NCBI GenBank assembly: GCA_019359505.1
Contig: JAHHHD010000004.1
Location: 231,767-295,766 of the forward strand
Reading direction: 5' to 3'
Source of the DNA: Drouetiella hepatica Uher 2000/2452
Lineage (GTDB): Bacteria; Cyanobacteriota; Cyanobacteriia; Elainellales; Elainellaceae
DNA length: 64,000 nt
Under the pieces are notes generated by a model. It saw only the letters and a program-made list of their open reading frames with translations, ran no database searches and was not told the origin of the DNA. The translations under genes and the position numbers were made by a program. Below are positions 28,224 to 38,029 of this stretch, one piece after another; positions within the stretch are counted from its first letter, which is position 1, and every line of letters begins with the position of its first letter.

Positions 28224-29321
28224 CTAACACAACTTTGCAACATGAGAATACTGAGCAAGAATTTTGTCAAGCGAAAAGTCCCGGCTCCGATGCTGTAAAA
28301 CATAAGAATTTCTCTCTTCATCTAAAGTCTCAATTATTGCTTCTGCAAGACGCCGAGAATCTCCTACCGAAACCAATCTGCCATATTTGCCGTTTGATAA
28401 AATTTCAGCAGGTCCACTCTCACAGTTTGTAGCAACGATCGGTGTGCCCGATGCCATGGCTTCTACTAAAACATTCCCAAAGCCTTCCCAAGCTGAAGAC
28501 ATAACCAATAAGGCAGAGTGGGCCATACAGGCATAAGGATTAGGAAGAAACCCTGGCATGTCCACAACTTTACTCAAGCCAAGCTGGTGAACCAGAGCTT
28601 CTAGCTGCGGACGGTCTTCTCCTTCTCCCAAAATAATGAGCCGCACGTCACGATGTTGGCGAACCTGGGCAAAGGCTCGAATCAAAGTTGAGAAATCTTT
28701 CTGCTGATTTAATCGACCTACAGCTAGAATCACGGATTTCTGACCGGGAAGCAGCCATGGATGCTCTACAGCTTCATGAATCTTTGAGAGTAGTGTGGGG
28801 GTAACAATCGGATTGTAGATTACTTGGATATTTTTCAAAGGTAATCTACTGAGCTGTGAGAGATCCTCAGCCACTCCTTGAGACACAGCCACTACAGCAT
28901 CAGCAAAAGGATAGAACCAGCGCAGGAGATGCGGGACAAGCTTCCGTTTGAGCTGAGTCGAGTTTTGAGCTTCTATAGAGAGATGATTATGAACTGTGAC
29001 AACAAGCTGAGTCTGAACTCCAGCCAAGTACTTAGATACGACCGCCACAATATTGGTGTCCTCTAGAGCAGAAATCAGCACTCGAGGACGCTTTTGCTTT
29101 AAATATTGAATTAAGGCTGGAATGCCAAGCAACAAACGCTTTACCTTTAAATCCACAAGTTGAACTTCTGACGGAAGCTGAGCTAAATATTCCCCCTCAG
29201 CCTTCACGAGAATCAGATCGACTGTGAGTCCTTGATTGGCAAAGCCTGTTGCTAAATTAAGCATGACGCGCTCTGCTCCGCCACCACCCAAGTTAGGTAG
29301 GAAAAATGATACATCTGTCAT
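28224..29321 (-). CDS. Glycosyltransferase family 4
   Basis: A 365-residue GT-B transferase. The N-terminal glycine loop is FFLPNLGGGGAERVML; the C-terminal donor site is VMSSAWEGFGNVLVEAMASG with the E-x7-E pair, then TPIVATNCESGPAEIL. ILAVGRLNQQKDF is a typical domain-joining motif. It is 24 bp after the Wza-like gene on the same strand. Confidence 0.95.
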   Translation of the reverse strand: MTDVSFFLPNLGGGGAERVMLNLATGFANQGLTVDLILVKAEGEYLAQLPSEVQLVDLKVKRLLLGIPALIQYLKQKRPRVLISALEDTNIVAVVSKYLAGVQTQLVVTVHNHLSIEAQNSTQLKRKLVPHLLRWFYPFADAVVAVSQGVAEDLSQLSRLPLKNIQVIYNPIVTPTLLSKIHEAVEHPWLLPGQKSVILAVGRLNQQKDFSTLIRAFAQVRQHRDVRLIILGEGEDRPQLEALVHQLGLSKVVDMPGFLPNPYACMAHSALLVMSSAWEGFGNVLVEAMASGTPIVATNCESGPAEILSNGKYGRLVSVGDSRRLAEAIIETLDEERNSYVLQHRSRDFSLDKILAQYSHVAKLC

Positions 29322-29344
29322 ACTTTTTTGCTCGGTTAAAACCG

Positions 29345-30406
29345 TTAGCGGAAGAGATTAAATAGAACTCCAAAAGGTCCCAGCACTCGCCCTGCCAAAT
29401 CTATGAAAGAAGAAGAACTTCGCTTTGGCACAATAATCACATCACCATCTTGAATTTGGTAGTTGTCAACCAAATTGCTTAAATCAACCATTTGCCTCTC
29501 TACCTGACCTGCCTCACTTAAGCGCACGAAAGCAACCCGACTGAGTCTGGCATCTTCTGTCGGACCTCCAGCGATCGCCACTGCGCTAGAAATAGAGCTA
29601 TCCGGTGAAACTCTCACTTCTCCGGGACTTTTTACCTCACCTACAATGCGGACACGAACTGTAGCAGGTGCAAAGCTCGATCGGGAGGATAGACGAGTGT
29701 CTAGCGTTTCGCCTGTTTTCAGGTGAGGGATGTAGAGAGAATCACCGTCTTGAAGAATAAAATCAGGCGGAGCATTCTCAGAAGCAATCGCATCCCAAAG
29801 GTTGATCACGATCGGTTCAGAAGGATTTCCCTGCCGCTTCAAGACCACATGCCGGATATCTGCATTACGAGTGATTCCTCCTGCCGCAATCAGTGCGGTG
29901 CTGACGGTTGGCGTTCCTTCTGTTGTGCTATCTGAAACTTCCGCAATATTTCTCAAAGCTGGACCAGCAGTCGTTAAACTACGAAGCTGGATGGTTCCAG
30001 GACGCATGACTTCGCCCGCCACATTTACAGAGACAGGTCGTAAAGCCGAAAGATTGACTGAAACGACTGGATTAACCAATAGAGATTGTAGCCGAGCCGT
30101 AATTTCTTCAGCCAACTGTTCCGTGGTTTTTCCCGCAGCTGCAACAGCACCTACCATGGGGATGACAATCGTGCCATCGGGCAAAATAATCTTAGAACCC
30201 GTAAATTCTTCATAGTCAAAAACTGTAATATCCAGCTGATCGCCTGAGCCTAACAGATAGATTGAATGGGATAGCTCAGCCGTTGGAGAAGAAGAAATCT
30301 GCGCCAAAGTTGGCAATTGAAAAGTTGCACAGAGAAGGACTGTAGCCGCAATTGCAGAACATTCTTTCCACGGATCGATCTTTAAGCAAACAGGCAAACG
30401 CAGCAT
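29345..30406 (-). CDS. Polysaccharide export protein (Wza-like, SLBB domains)
   Basis: An exported protein with a likely signal peptide (residues 1-36, ending ATFQLPTLAQ). The polysaccharide-export domain starts at LGSGDQLDITVFDYEEF (about residues 52-68), followed by two SLBB-type domains (around VSVNVAGEVMRPGTIQL and VRIVGEVKSPGEVRV). Wza proteins form the outer-membrane channel that works with the Wzc kinase. The C-terminus (SFIDLAGRVLGPFGVLFNLFR) is amphipathic and may cross the outer membrane. It is 84 bp after the kinase gene. Confidence 0.94.
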   Translation of the reverse strand: MLRLPVCLKIDPWKECSAIAATVLLCATFQLPTLAQISSSPTAELSHSIYLLGSGDQLDITVFDYEEFTGSKIILPDGTIVIPMVGAVAAAGKTTEQLAEEITARLQSLLVNPVVSVNLSALRPVSVNVAGEVMRPGTIQLRSLTTAGPALRNIAEVSDSTTEGTPTVSTALIAAGGITRNADIRHVVLKRQGNPSEPIVINLWDAIASENAPPDFILQDGDSLYIPHLKTGETLDTRLSSRSSFAPATVRVRIVGEVKSPGEVRVSPDSSISSAVAIAGGPTEDARLSRVAFVRLSEAGQVERQMVDLSNLVDNYQIQDGDVIIVPKRSSSSFIDLAGRVLGPFGVLFNLFR

Positions 30407-30489
30407 AAAAAAATTACTTGGGAGGAACGATGCACGGTTTAGAATTCATGACTGAAGCTTCAGGCTCAAAATCAAATTACCAGCAAAGA

Positions 30490-32715
30490 CTAGAAGCGAT
30501 CGCTTCTGTAAAAGCTCACCAGCGAATTTTGTTCGATCGGGACTTGAGGCTCTGTAGCTGAAGAAGTTAAGTTAGGCTCGTGCTCCCCGGCGTGATAAAA
30601 ATAGCTATCGGGTTCATTGTTCACGTTTACTCTATTGATCACCATTCCCAAAATGTTTTGATTCGTTTGTAACAGAAACTCCTTAGCTAGCTGAGCGCTA
30701 GTAGAATCAACGGTTCCAGGACGAACAACCAGCAGAATTCCATCCGCCATCTTACCTAAAATAGCTGCATCTGCAATGCCCGATAGCGGCGGCGCATCAA
30801 AGATTACCAAGTCATAGGTTTGGGAAAAGGTATCCATTAAGAAAGCCATCCGTTTTGAATCTAGCAATGCTACCGGGTTGGGAGGTACGACTCCAGACGA
30901 CAGAACATCTAGGTTTGGCAACACATTTTGAATACTTACGTCCAACGAAGTTTGGTTGACAATAACATTGCTCAACCCCGAAGCATTAGTGAGCTGCCAG
31001 ATGTGATGCTGAATGGGATGGCGTAAATCTGAGTCCACTAAAAGTACACGTCGACCGACCTGTGCGATCACTGCGGCAAGATTCGCAGCGACCTCCGACT
31101 TACCCTCCTGAGGAACAGAACTAGTTACAATAATTGACTGGAGTGGGTTATCCGAACTCAGAAATTTGAGATTTGCCTGAAGCATTTGATACACCCCAGC
31201 AGTTGCAGAAAAAGGTGAATCTTTGACTACAACTCTAGGAATTAGACGTTCTTCTAAAGAGGTAGGCTTGCCACTCTTGCCAAAGATAGGAATAATCCCC
31301 AGAAGCGTAAAGCCAAATAATTCTCTGGCTTCTCTGACGGTCTTAACGGAGCGATCGCTCAGGTCAAGGGTAAAAGCAACAGCCAGTGCCAAAAGCAAAC
31401 CTACTACGCCACCTCCCGCGATAATCAGCCTTTTGTCAGCAGAGACAGATTTCTCAGGCAGAGATGCGGACGAAACTACACGAGCGTTGCCAATATTTTG
31501 ATTTTCTGCAACCTGAATTTCTTGAAGCTTCGTCAAAAGAGTTTCATAGGTGGTCTGAGATGCCTGAAGCTTACGCTCCAGTTCTCGTTGCGTCTGCTCT
31601 AAACTTGGCAGATTGCTAGCCCGCTGCCGATAAGCAGCCTGCGTATCTGACAAGGTGGCAATGCGACGAATTAGACCCGATCGCTGCGATTCAAACCGAA
31701 CCAGATCAGCGATGAGACTTTGCTGCAGTTCACCAACCTGCAAACCTCCAATCGGCACTGCTTGCCCACTTCCCACAACCTGTTCAACTCGATCTCGGAG
31801 AAGAGCCTGTAGCGCCGTAATCTTGCGCTCTAAGTTAGCGATCGTCGGATATCCGTCCCGGTAGCGAGTCTGTTCGACGGCAAGCTGCCCTTGCGCCTCT
31901 TGAAGCTGGGTCAAAGTCTCCTTGACACCTGGGGCTTGAGTCAGCGCCGTAAAAGCCACCACCCGTTGCGGATCTATGCCGATTCGAGTGCGGAGCTGCT
32001 CTGCCTGAGCCGTTACGTCTGACAACTGCGCCTGCGCTTGCGCAACCTCATCCCCCAATTTGGCGATCGCTTGAACAGATTGAGTAGCCTCTTCCTGCAA
32101 AACAATCACGCCGTTACTTTCTTTAAACTGGCGCAGAGCAGAATCGGCTGCTCGCGCAGCCGTTTCGGTAATGGGAAGCTGTTGTGCTATGAAATCACGA
32201 GCCGCTGCTGCTTCAGCTCGATTGGACTGGATATTTTTTTCAATAAAAACATTGATAATTTCGTTAACGACAGCAGCAGATCGCCGGGGATCATGAGAGC
32301 GATAAGAAATTTGCAAAACATCGGTACCTGCTACTCCTTTGACTTTGAGCTGACTCTCCAAGTCCGAAGGACTCAACAGGTTACCTTCCTCATCTTTCAG
32401 GTCGAGAATTTCGATGACCTGTTGAAGCACTGGAGTAGAGCGAACAATTTCAGCCTGTGTATCCAACGGATTGTTCTGAATACCTAAAGATTCAAGTTGC
32501 CCAATGTCTCCACTTAATCCTGTCATTGAAGAAGCACGATTGGTCTTGAAAAGCAGCTCTCCCTCTGCTTGATAGATCGGCTTTTGTAAGAGTGCCAGCA
32601 GTGAAGCTAGAGCCACAACTAAGCTAAAAACTCCCGTAGCAGGTAGCCATTGGCGCTTCAAAACCAGCCAATACCGCTGGATATCAATTTCTTCGGAGTT
32701 TTCTCTAAGCGTCAT
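30490..32715 (-). CDS. Polysaccharide co-polymerase/tyrosine autokinase (Wzc-like)
   Basis: A 741-residue inner-membrane protein that controls chain length and, by phosphorylation cycles, polymer export. The N-terminal Wzz domain starts with IDIQRYWLVLKRQW and a first membrane helix (residues 24-44). A long coiled-coil periplasmic region follows, then a second helix near residues 430-450 (GGGVVGLLLALAVAF). The BY-kinase domain has Walker A (VPQEGKS, ending residue 540), Walker A' (LLVDSDLRHP, near 560) and Walker B (LVIFDAPP, near 637). Three C-terminal tyrosines (705, 707, 736) are few but adequate for autophosphorylation. It is the first gene of the operon. Confidence 0.95.
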   Translation of the reverse strand: MTLRENSEEIDIQRYWLVLKRQWLPATGVFSLVVALASLLALLQKPIYQAEGELLFKTNRASSMTGLSGDIGQLESLGIQNNPLDTQAEIVRSTPVLQQVIEILDLKDEEGNLLSPSDLESQLKVKGVAGTDVLQISYRSHDPRRSAAVVNEIINVFIEKNIQSNRAEAAAARDFIAQQLPITETAARAADSALRQFKESNGVIVLQEEATQSVQAIAKLGDEVAQAQAQLSDVTAQAEQLRTRIGIDPQRVVAFTALTQAPGVKETLTQLQEAQGQLAVEQTRYRDGYPTIANLERKITALQALLRDRVEQVVGSGQAVPIGGLQVGELQQSLIADLVRFESQRSGLIRRIATLSDTQAAYRQRASNLPSLEQTQRELERKLQASQTTYETLLTKLQEIQVAENQNIGNARVVSSASLPEKSVSADKRLIIAGGGVVGLLLALAVAFTLDLSDRSVKTVREARELFGFTLLGIIPIFGKSGKPTSLEERLIPRVVVKDSPFSATAGVYQMLQANLKFLSSDNPLQSIIVTSSVPQEGKSEVAANLAAVIAQVGRRVLLVDSDLRHPIQHHIWQLTNASGLSNVIVNQTSLDVSIQNVLPNLDVLSSGVVPPNPVALLDSKRMAFLMDTFSQTYDLVIFDAPPLSGIADAAILGKMADGILLVVRPGTVDSTSAQLAKEFLLQTNQNILGMVINRVNVNNEPDSYFYHAGEHEPNLTSSATEPQVPIEQNSLVSFYRSDRF

Positions 32716-33430
32716 ATGTAGGATTGGAACTAGCTAACTTAGCTAAGCTTGTAAAGAAACTCAAAATACAGCAATTGAGACTCATTGAGTAGTCATATTT
32801 TATACATCATCTATTTTGAGTCTGCGACCGCTCAAGCTGTGCCATAACCTCAAAAGCTAATCCACCACCTCCGAACCGAAAAGAGTGTAGCGTTGAGCAA
32901 AAATATCAATAGTGTAAATGCACGACACAAAATGCTAAACCCATAATGTGATCATGTTACACAAAATGTGTGTAGCATATTCTCAGTTATTGTACCTATG
33001 CCGATAGATTGAACTTTATGATCAATTTATATAAGTCTGGATATTATGGTCATTATATAAAGTTTTGATGAAGAGAGCAGGATATTTACGGTTCACTCAA
33101 AGAATTAGGGTAAACCTGTATCTTGTCCAGGTACTTAGTGAATACGCAGAGCTGTACTTACGTGTATGCGCGTAGAAACTTCAGCAAAGATGACGCTTCT
33201 GAAGCGGTTGAAAAGAGTGTAAATTTCGACCACTAATGTGTTTCCCTATATTTCTCAAACTGAGTACAAGGGCGATAGTTTCGCGTCTTACTTGCGTTCT
33301 CAAGTGAGGGATAGGTTTTGACGGAGTTGCTTATGCTTGTTCAGGTTATTTTCAATCACAGTATCCACTAGCGTTTGAGCGATGTGACGGTTTAAGTTCA
33401 GGTGTTCTCCACCTAGCGAGGTTTTAGAGT
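32716..33430. promoter_or_regulatory. Divergent promoter region of the exopolysaccharide locus
   Basis: About 700 bp of A/T-rich DNA separates the wzc-like operon from the GT2 gene. A dyad-like TGTGATCATGTTACACA (32948-32964) and repeated CACAAAATG (near 32927 and 32954) lie in the middle. The spacing of the dyad (TGTG-N9-CACA) is one base longer than a CRP-type site, so I do not call it one. No gene or RNA is evident. Confidence 0.45.
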
Positions 33431-34597
33431 ATGGTTTCGGATTCAGTTCCGCGATTGGGGCAATTGCCGCCCCAAGGTTTAGGTTTTGCGCCAATTGTTC
33501 AGAAGAATCAAGCTGGGAATCGGTCTGACCAAGGATCTCGGTTTGAGCCAATGCCGCTGGTATCGATCGTTGTTCCTGCTTACAACGAGGCTCTAATCTT
33601 AGAGAATCATCTGGAGATTCTCTGCCTTAGCATGGAGCGCCTAGAGGATAGCTACAGGTGGGAACTGATTCTGGTTAACGATGGTAGCCAAGACGGTACA
33701 GGAGACATAGCCGATGCTTTCGCCCACATCAAGGACAATATTCATGTAGTTCATCACTCAGTCAACAGGGGCTTGGGACAAGCGCTCCGAACAGGGTTTA
33801 CGCACTGTTGTGGTAAGTACATCGTTGTTTTAGATCTAGATTTAAGCTATTCGCCCAGCCACATTCGACAGCTTCTGAACCAAATTCAACGAACCGGAGC
33901 CAAAATTGTCGTGGCTTCACCTTACGCAAAGGGTGGCAGAGTATCTAACGTGCCCTGGCTGCGCCGATCTCTGAGCGTTTGGGCAAATCGGTTCCTATCG
34001 TTTGCTGCTAAGCGGAATGTATCGACTTTAACGGGTATGGTGCGAGCCTATGATGCAGATTTCTTAAAGCTCCTAAACTTGAAATCCTCAGGCATGGAGA
34101 TTAATCCAGAAATTATCCATAAAGCAATGCTTTTGGATGCGCGAATAGATGAAATTCCAGCACACTTAAACTGGCAGGTTCAGCGACCGACTAGAAATTG
34201 CAAACCTAAACGCAAGTCCAGCATGAAAGTACTACGCCATACTTGGGCGACTTTCTACTATGGATTTGTCTTCAGACCCGTAATGTTTTTTGTGATTCCC
34301 AGCCTGGTTTTCTTCTTTTTATCTCTCTATGTCAACATTTTCGCACTAATCCGTTGCTGGATAAGTTATCGACAACTGGCACAGAAAGCTCGGTTTCCCG
34401 ATCCGACTGAGGCGGTTGCAATCGCTTTTAGAGAAGCGCCACACACCTTTATCTTAGGAGGTGTGCTGCTGATGTTAGCCATTCAGTTGTTCAGCTTAGG
34501 CATTTTAGCGGTGCAAAACAAGCGCTACTTTGAGGAAATCTTCAGTCTAGGCACAGCTACCTACAAGTCTACGCTTAGTCAAAGATTTAGAGATTGA
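33431..34597 (+). CDS. Glycosyltransferase family 2 (dolichol/polyprenyl-phosphate type) with two C-terminal membrane helices
   Basis: A GT-A fold transferase: VSIVVPAYNEALILE (from residue 43), NDGSQDGT, and the metal site VLDLDLSYSP. The C-terminal part has two membrane segments (FFVIPSLVFFFLSLYVNIFA and FILGGVLLMLAIQLFSLGI). It probably puts a sugar on a polyprenyl phosphate, making the donor for GT-C enzymes such as the GT39-like protein at 20352. The start is uncertain: ATG 33431 gives a 40-residue leader unlike the family, while ATG 33551 begins right before the catalytic domain. It is divergent from the wzc operon. Confidence 0.9.
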   Translation: MVSDSVPRLGQLPPQGLGFAPIVQKNQAGNRSDQGSRFEPMPLVSIVVPAYNEALILENHLEILCLSMERLEDSYRWELILVNDGSQDGTGDIADAFAHIKDNIHVVHHSVNRGLGQALRTGFTHCCGKYIVVLDLDLSYSPSHIRQLLNQIQRTGAKIVVASPYAKGGRVSNVPWLRRSLSVWANRFLSFAAKRNVSTLTGMVRAYDADFLKLLNLKSSGMEINPEIIHKAMLLDARIDEIPAHLNWQVQRPTRNCKPKRKSSMKVLRHTWATFYYGFVFRPVMFFVIPSLVFFFLSLYVNIFALIRCWISYRQLAQKARFPDPTEAVAIAFREAPHTFILGGVLLMLAIQLFSLGILAVQNKRYFEEIFSLGTATYKSTLSQRFRD

Positions 34598-34725
34598 AGC
34601 TAATAGCTGTGGAAAAGTTGGTTATTGAACAATTGTTAGTTAAACCCGTTAAAAGCACTGCTCATTATTCAAAGTTTTAGGCTGGAACCTGTTCAAAATG
34701 CCCTCAAATTCCAGGAGTGCCGACC

Positions 34726-36159
34726 ATGGCGTTTAATTCAATACCGACAACTCGACCTAAGCCAGATCTGCGATCGTCTACCTCAATTTTTTTCCGTAAG
34801 GGGATTACCATAGGCTCAGTTCGAGTTGCAACATTCGTTTTATTAGATGCGATTTCTATTTATCTATCGTGGCAACTAGCCATCTCCTACGGAACACAAT
34901 TTGAGTCACCTTGGAAGATGACCCAAAGTTCTTTATTTCTTCCTGTAGTTATCGCGGTTGGCATTGGGGTGATTGACGCGAGAGGTTTATACAAGTCAGG
35001 AAAGTATTATCGTGACTATATAGAATTAATCAAAGCTGTTTCTCTAGTTAATCTCTTCTTATTGCTAATTGCTTTTCTTTACAACCCAAATCACTACATT
35101 TCGCGATCGGCGTTTCTATTATTCTGGTTTTTGAGCGTTACGTCTGTTTGTATCTGTCGCGTTGGTATGACTTATTTTGTCAGTCTACTGAGACGACAGG
35201 GCGTTATCCGTCGTCCCGTTTTTCTGATCTCAGATAAATCCCATCAAGAAAAGGATGTGCAGCTTATTGAGCAGGAAAACTGCTACAGTATTTTAGGCGT
35301 AGCTGATTCAAGCTCTCTGGATAGACGCAATAGAGAAGCAACTTTTGAATCCCTCCAAAAGTTAGGAGTTGTTGAAGTTTTTGCTTCCTGGAGTTCTATT
35401 AAAAACCGTTTGTATTTATGCTGGCACTTCCAAACGATTGGTATCACGCTGCGAATCCTACCAACCGAGCTAAGCTTCTCCTTGCCTCGTTCAGGGTTTG
35501 AATCTATTGGAAATATTCCTTCACCTGTCATTCGTGCTCCAATTATTATTGGCGGCGACTACTGGGTTAAACGTGGTTTTGATTTTTGCTTTGCTACGCT
35601 GTTGCTGCTGGTATTCTCTCCTCTTTATTTCTTAATTGCGCTGCTGATAAAGGTTGACTCTCCTGGCCCCATCTTCTTTCGTCAAACTCGCGTCGGTTTG
35701 CACGGTCGGCACTTTAAGGTGTGGAAGTTTCGCACTATGGTAGCTAATGCAGACAGGTTGCAGGCAACGCTAGAGGCGAAAAATGAGATGAAAGATGGTG
35801 TCCTCTTCAAGATGAAGGACGATCCTAGAGTGACTGGGATTGGTAAGTTCCTGCGTCGCTACAGTTTAGACGAGCTACCGCAGCTTTTCAATGTTTTGGT
35901 GGGTGAGATGAGTATTGTCGGACCTCGTCCACTTCCGGTTAGGGATGTTCAAAGGTTTGAGGAAAGGCACTTTATCAGACAAGAAGTTTTGCCCGGAATT
36001 ACGGGATTATGGCAAGTTTCAGGGCGGTCTGATATTGATAACTTTGATGACACTGTGAATTTGGATATTGTCTACATCTGTAGCTGGTCGCTTCAGTTAG
36101 ATATGAAGATTATTCTGCAAACTGTTGGGGTTGTTCTTCAAAAGAAAGGAGCTTATTAA
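34726..36159 (+). CDS. Exopolysaccharide polyprenyl-phosphate sugar phosphotransferase (priming transferase, WcaJ-like)
   Basis: This enzyme starts repeat-unit synthesis by moving a sugar-1-phosphate to undecaprenyl phosphate. The N-terminal half has four predicted membrane helices and a CoA-binding-like region. The C-terminal catalytic domain has KRGFDFCFATLLLLVFSPLY, then FFRQTRVGLHGRHFKVWKFR, DELPQLFNVLVGEMSIVGPR and a late GITGLWQVSGRSD. I prefer ATG 34726, which has AGGAG (34713-34717) 8 bp upstream. A GTG at 34717 overlaps that site. It is 128 bp after the GT2 gene and likely belongs to the same locus. Confidence 0.94.
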   Translation: MAFNSIPTTRPKPDLRSSTSIFFRKGITIGSVRVATFVLLDAISIYLSWQLAISYGTQFESPWKMTQSSLFLPVVIAVGIGVIDARGLYKSGKYYRDYIELIKAVSLVNLFLLLIAFLYNPNHYISRSAFLLFWFLSVTSVCICRVGMTYFVSLLRRQGVIRRPVFLISDKSHQEKDVQLIEQENCYSILGVADSSSLDRRNREATFESLQKLGVVEVFASWSSIKNRLYLCWHFQTIGITLRILPTELSFSLPRSGFESIGNIPSPVIRAPIIIGGDYWVKRGFDFCFATLLLLVFSPLYFLIALLIKVDSPGPIFFRQTRVGLHGRHFKVWKFRTMVANADRLQATLEAKNEMKDGVLFKMKDDPRVTGIGKFLRRYSLDELPQLFNVLVGEMSIVGPRPLPVRDVQRFEERHFIRQEVLPGITGLWQVSGRSDIDNFDDTVNLDIVYICSWSLQLDMKIILQTVGVVLQKKGAY

Positions 36160-36177
36160 AGCAAAACTAGAGGTGAA

Positions 36178-37827
36178 TTACCTAAAGTCTGTTTCGGTAA
36201 TTTGGGTGGATCTTGTATTTTCGAGCAGTATAAAGTTGCGCTGATCGATTTTCAACAGAGTGTCTTGCCTCTGCTGCCTAATAATTAGGTCATCAAACCG
36301 GAGATTATTGGGTAGATCAAACTGATCTTGACGATCTTCAAAGTCTTGAATAACATCTTGCCCATGGCCATACCCAAAAGCAAAGATATCTCTGCCTCTA
36401 CCACCTACAAGCGTGTCGTTACCTCTACTGCCTACAAGACTGTCATAACCTACGCCACCCACAATTAGATCGTTGCCTGCACCACCCAATAAAGTGTCGT
36501 TGCCTCCCTTACCCTCCAGAATATCTGCTCGTACGGTGCCTCTCAAGATGTCTGCCTGACGACTACCTTGTCTCGTAAAGTTGTCAGGTATTTGTATATC
36601 ATCTATCTCGATCGCTCCAATATCAACACTAGCGCCTTGAGGTCTTCGAACATTACGAACATCCGTTCCTGCCGTCAATCCACCTCCTTTATTAACAGCT
36701 GGACTACCTGCTTGAAGGGTGAAATTTCCAGCCGACGGATCTATAAATTGAGGGTCTTGCCCGAACTTATTATTGAGGGTCAACCCGGTGAACTGAGCCT
36801 CATTAAAAATTAAGTTATAGTCATAGGCTACGTTACTAGCATCTGAAATCGTATTGGCTGGCAACCCCGTTTTCGCATAGATTATATTATTGTAAACCTG
36901 AACATTGCTGGCATTAATAGCCGTGATCTCTCCATCTTGGATATTAGGAGTTTGAGAGTTTTGATAAGTTGTGTTGTTAATAATATCAACGGCATCACTT
37001 TCAAATACATGAATGCCCCTACCGCCATTTCTATAGACGATGTTATTTTCTACCAAGGTGCGCCCATAGTATTGCCCTAATTCAGAGTTAAGCTGGGTGT
37101 TTCGAGAGTCATCAATAATGATGCCATTGCCATCTGTGATCACTCCAACCTGGTAAAATGGGATGAAGTTTTTATTATCGTATGCTGTGTTACCCCGGAT
37201 AATCATTTTGTAGCCGGGTTGGCGATCGAAATTCCAGTTTTGGTAGTTAGAGATGCCGCTGTTACCGTAGGGCGCATACCAAGCATTGCTGTGGACAGTG
37301 TTGTTCTCAATGGTTACATAGTCAGCCGAGTAAGTGTAAATACCACCCCCTCCAAATTTAGAAACATGATTGTTGCGGATAACAATATGGTGAGGGTAAA
37401 TAGTATCCGACTGATAAAGTGGAACTACTCCTATGCCGTTGCCAGAAGTTAAAGGATTGTTTAGATTATCTTTCTGAGAAATAGCATAGTCAAGGGTGAC
37501 GTTATCGTTATTCCCTACTAATGTGAAACCATCAATGGTAATGTATGAAGCTCCTCGAACTTCAATGGCTGTCCATCCCTTCGATTCTAATTTGGGTTTG
37601 TGTCCTGGGTAGGCTTTGTAAGTAATCCAGGCATTGGGTTGTCCTGAATTTGTAATGTTTAAGATGCTATTAGATAGGGTACTTTTATAAGTTCCATTCA
37701 TCACATAGACGGTATCGCCAGGACGGGTGAGATCTGACGCCTTCTGAATTGTTTTAAAGGGTGCATTTTTATCTAACCCAGAGTTTCGATCGCTTCCCTC
37801 GCTTGAGACGTAATATACTTTTGGCAT
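36178..37827 (-). CDS. Secreted right-handed beta-helix protein with C-terminal RTX repeats
   Basis: Residues 1-400 form a parallel beta-helix: YYVSSEGSDRNSGLDKNAPF at the start (DUF1565-like), then many N-N-x-V/I turns such as IRNNHVSKFGGGGIYTYSA and VYNNIIYAKTG. Residues 440-495 contain hemolysin-type calcium repeats (GGNDTLLGGAGND, SRGNDTLVGGRGRD). There is no signal peptide; RTX C-termini direct type I secretion. Beta-helix proteins of this kind are polysaccharide lyases or sugar-binding surface proteins. Convergent with the priming transferase and 18 bp from its stop, it may process or anchor the exopolysaccharide. No catalytic residues can be named. Confidence 0.88.
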   Translation of the reverse strand: MPKVYYVSSEGSDRNSGLDKNAPFKTIQKASDLTRPGDTVYVMNGTYKSTLSNSILNITNSGQPNAWITYKAYPGHKPKLESKGWTAIEVRGASYITIDGFTLVGNNDNVTLDYAISQKDNLNNPLTSGNGIGVVPLYQSDTIYPHHIVIRNNHVSKFGGGGIYTYSADYVTIENNTVHSNAWYAPYGNSGISNYQNWNFDRQPGYKMIIRGNTAYDNKNFIPFYQVGVITDGNGIIIDDSRNTQLNSELGQYYGRTLVENNIVYRNGGRGIHVFESDAVDIINNTTYQNSQTPNIQDGEITAINASNVQVYNNIIYAKTGLPANTISDASNVAYDYNLIFNEAQFTGLTLNNKFGQDPQFIDPSAGNFTLQAGSPAVNKGGGLTAGTDVRNVRRPQGASVDIGAIEIDDIQIPDNFTRQGSRQADILRGTVRADILEGKGGNDTLLGGAGNDLIVGGVGYDSLVGSRGNDTLVGGRGRDIFAFGYGHGQDVIQDFEDRQDQFDLPNNLRFDDLIIRQQRQDTLLKIDQRNFILLENTRSTQITETDFR

Positions 37828-38029
37828 GATTAGAGAAAATTAAGTAGTTAAGATTTTAGTTGAAAATCGAGTTTCTTGAATTTGAATCAACTTTGTTGTC
37901 CTAACAGACTACTCGACAATTCTAACAAAATCATTGCTTGGCGATCGAGCTGCAAAAATTCCCTAAAAAACACCCCATCCAGAGGTGGAGGGGGCGTATA
38001 CATTTATTCTGAGTCGAGGATAAATTAAG

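Noticed and set aside
32948..32964. CRP-like site TGTGATCATGTTACACA
   Set aside because: The half-sites are one base too far apart (N9 between TGTG and CACA) and the inner bases do not match; NtcA spacing also fails.
33300..33551. 83-codon minus-strand frame overlapping the GT2 start
   Set aside because: It overlaps the divergent GT2 leader, shows no family likeness and no clear ribosome-binding site. It remains possible only if GT2 starts at 33551.
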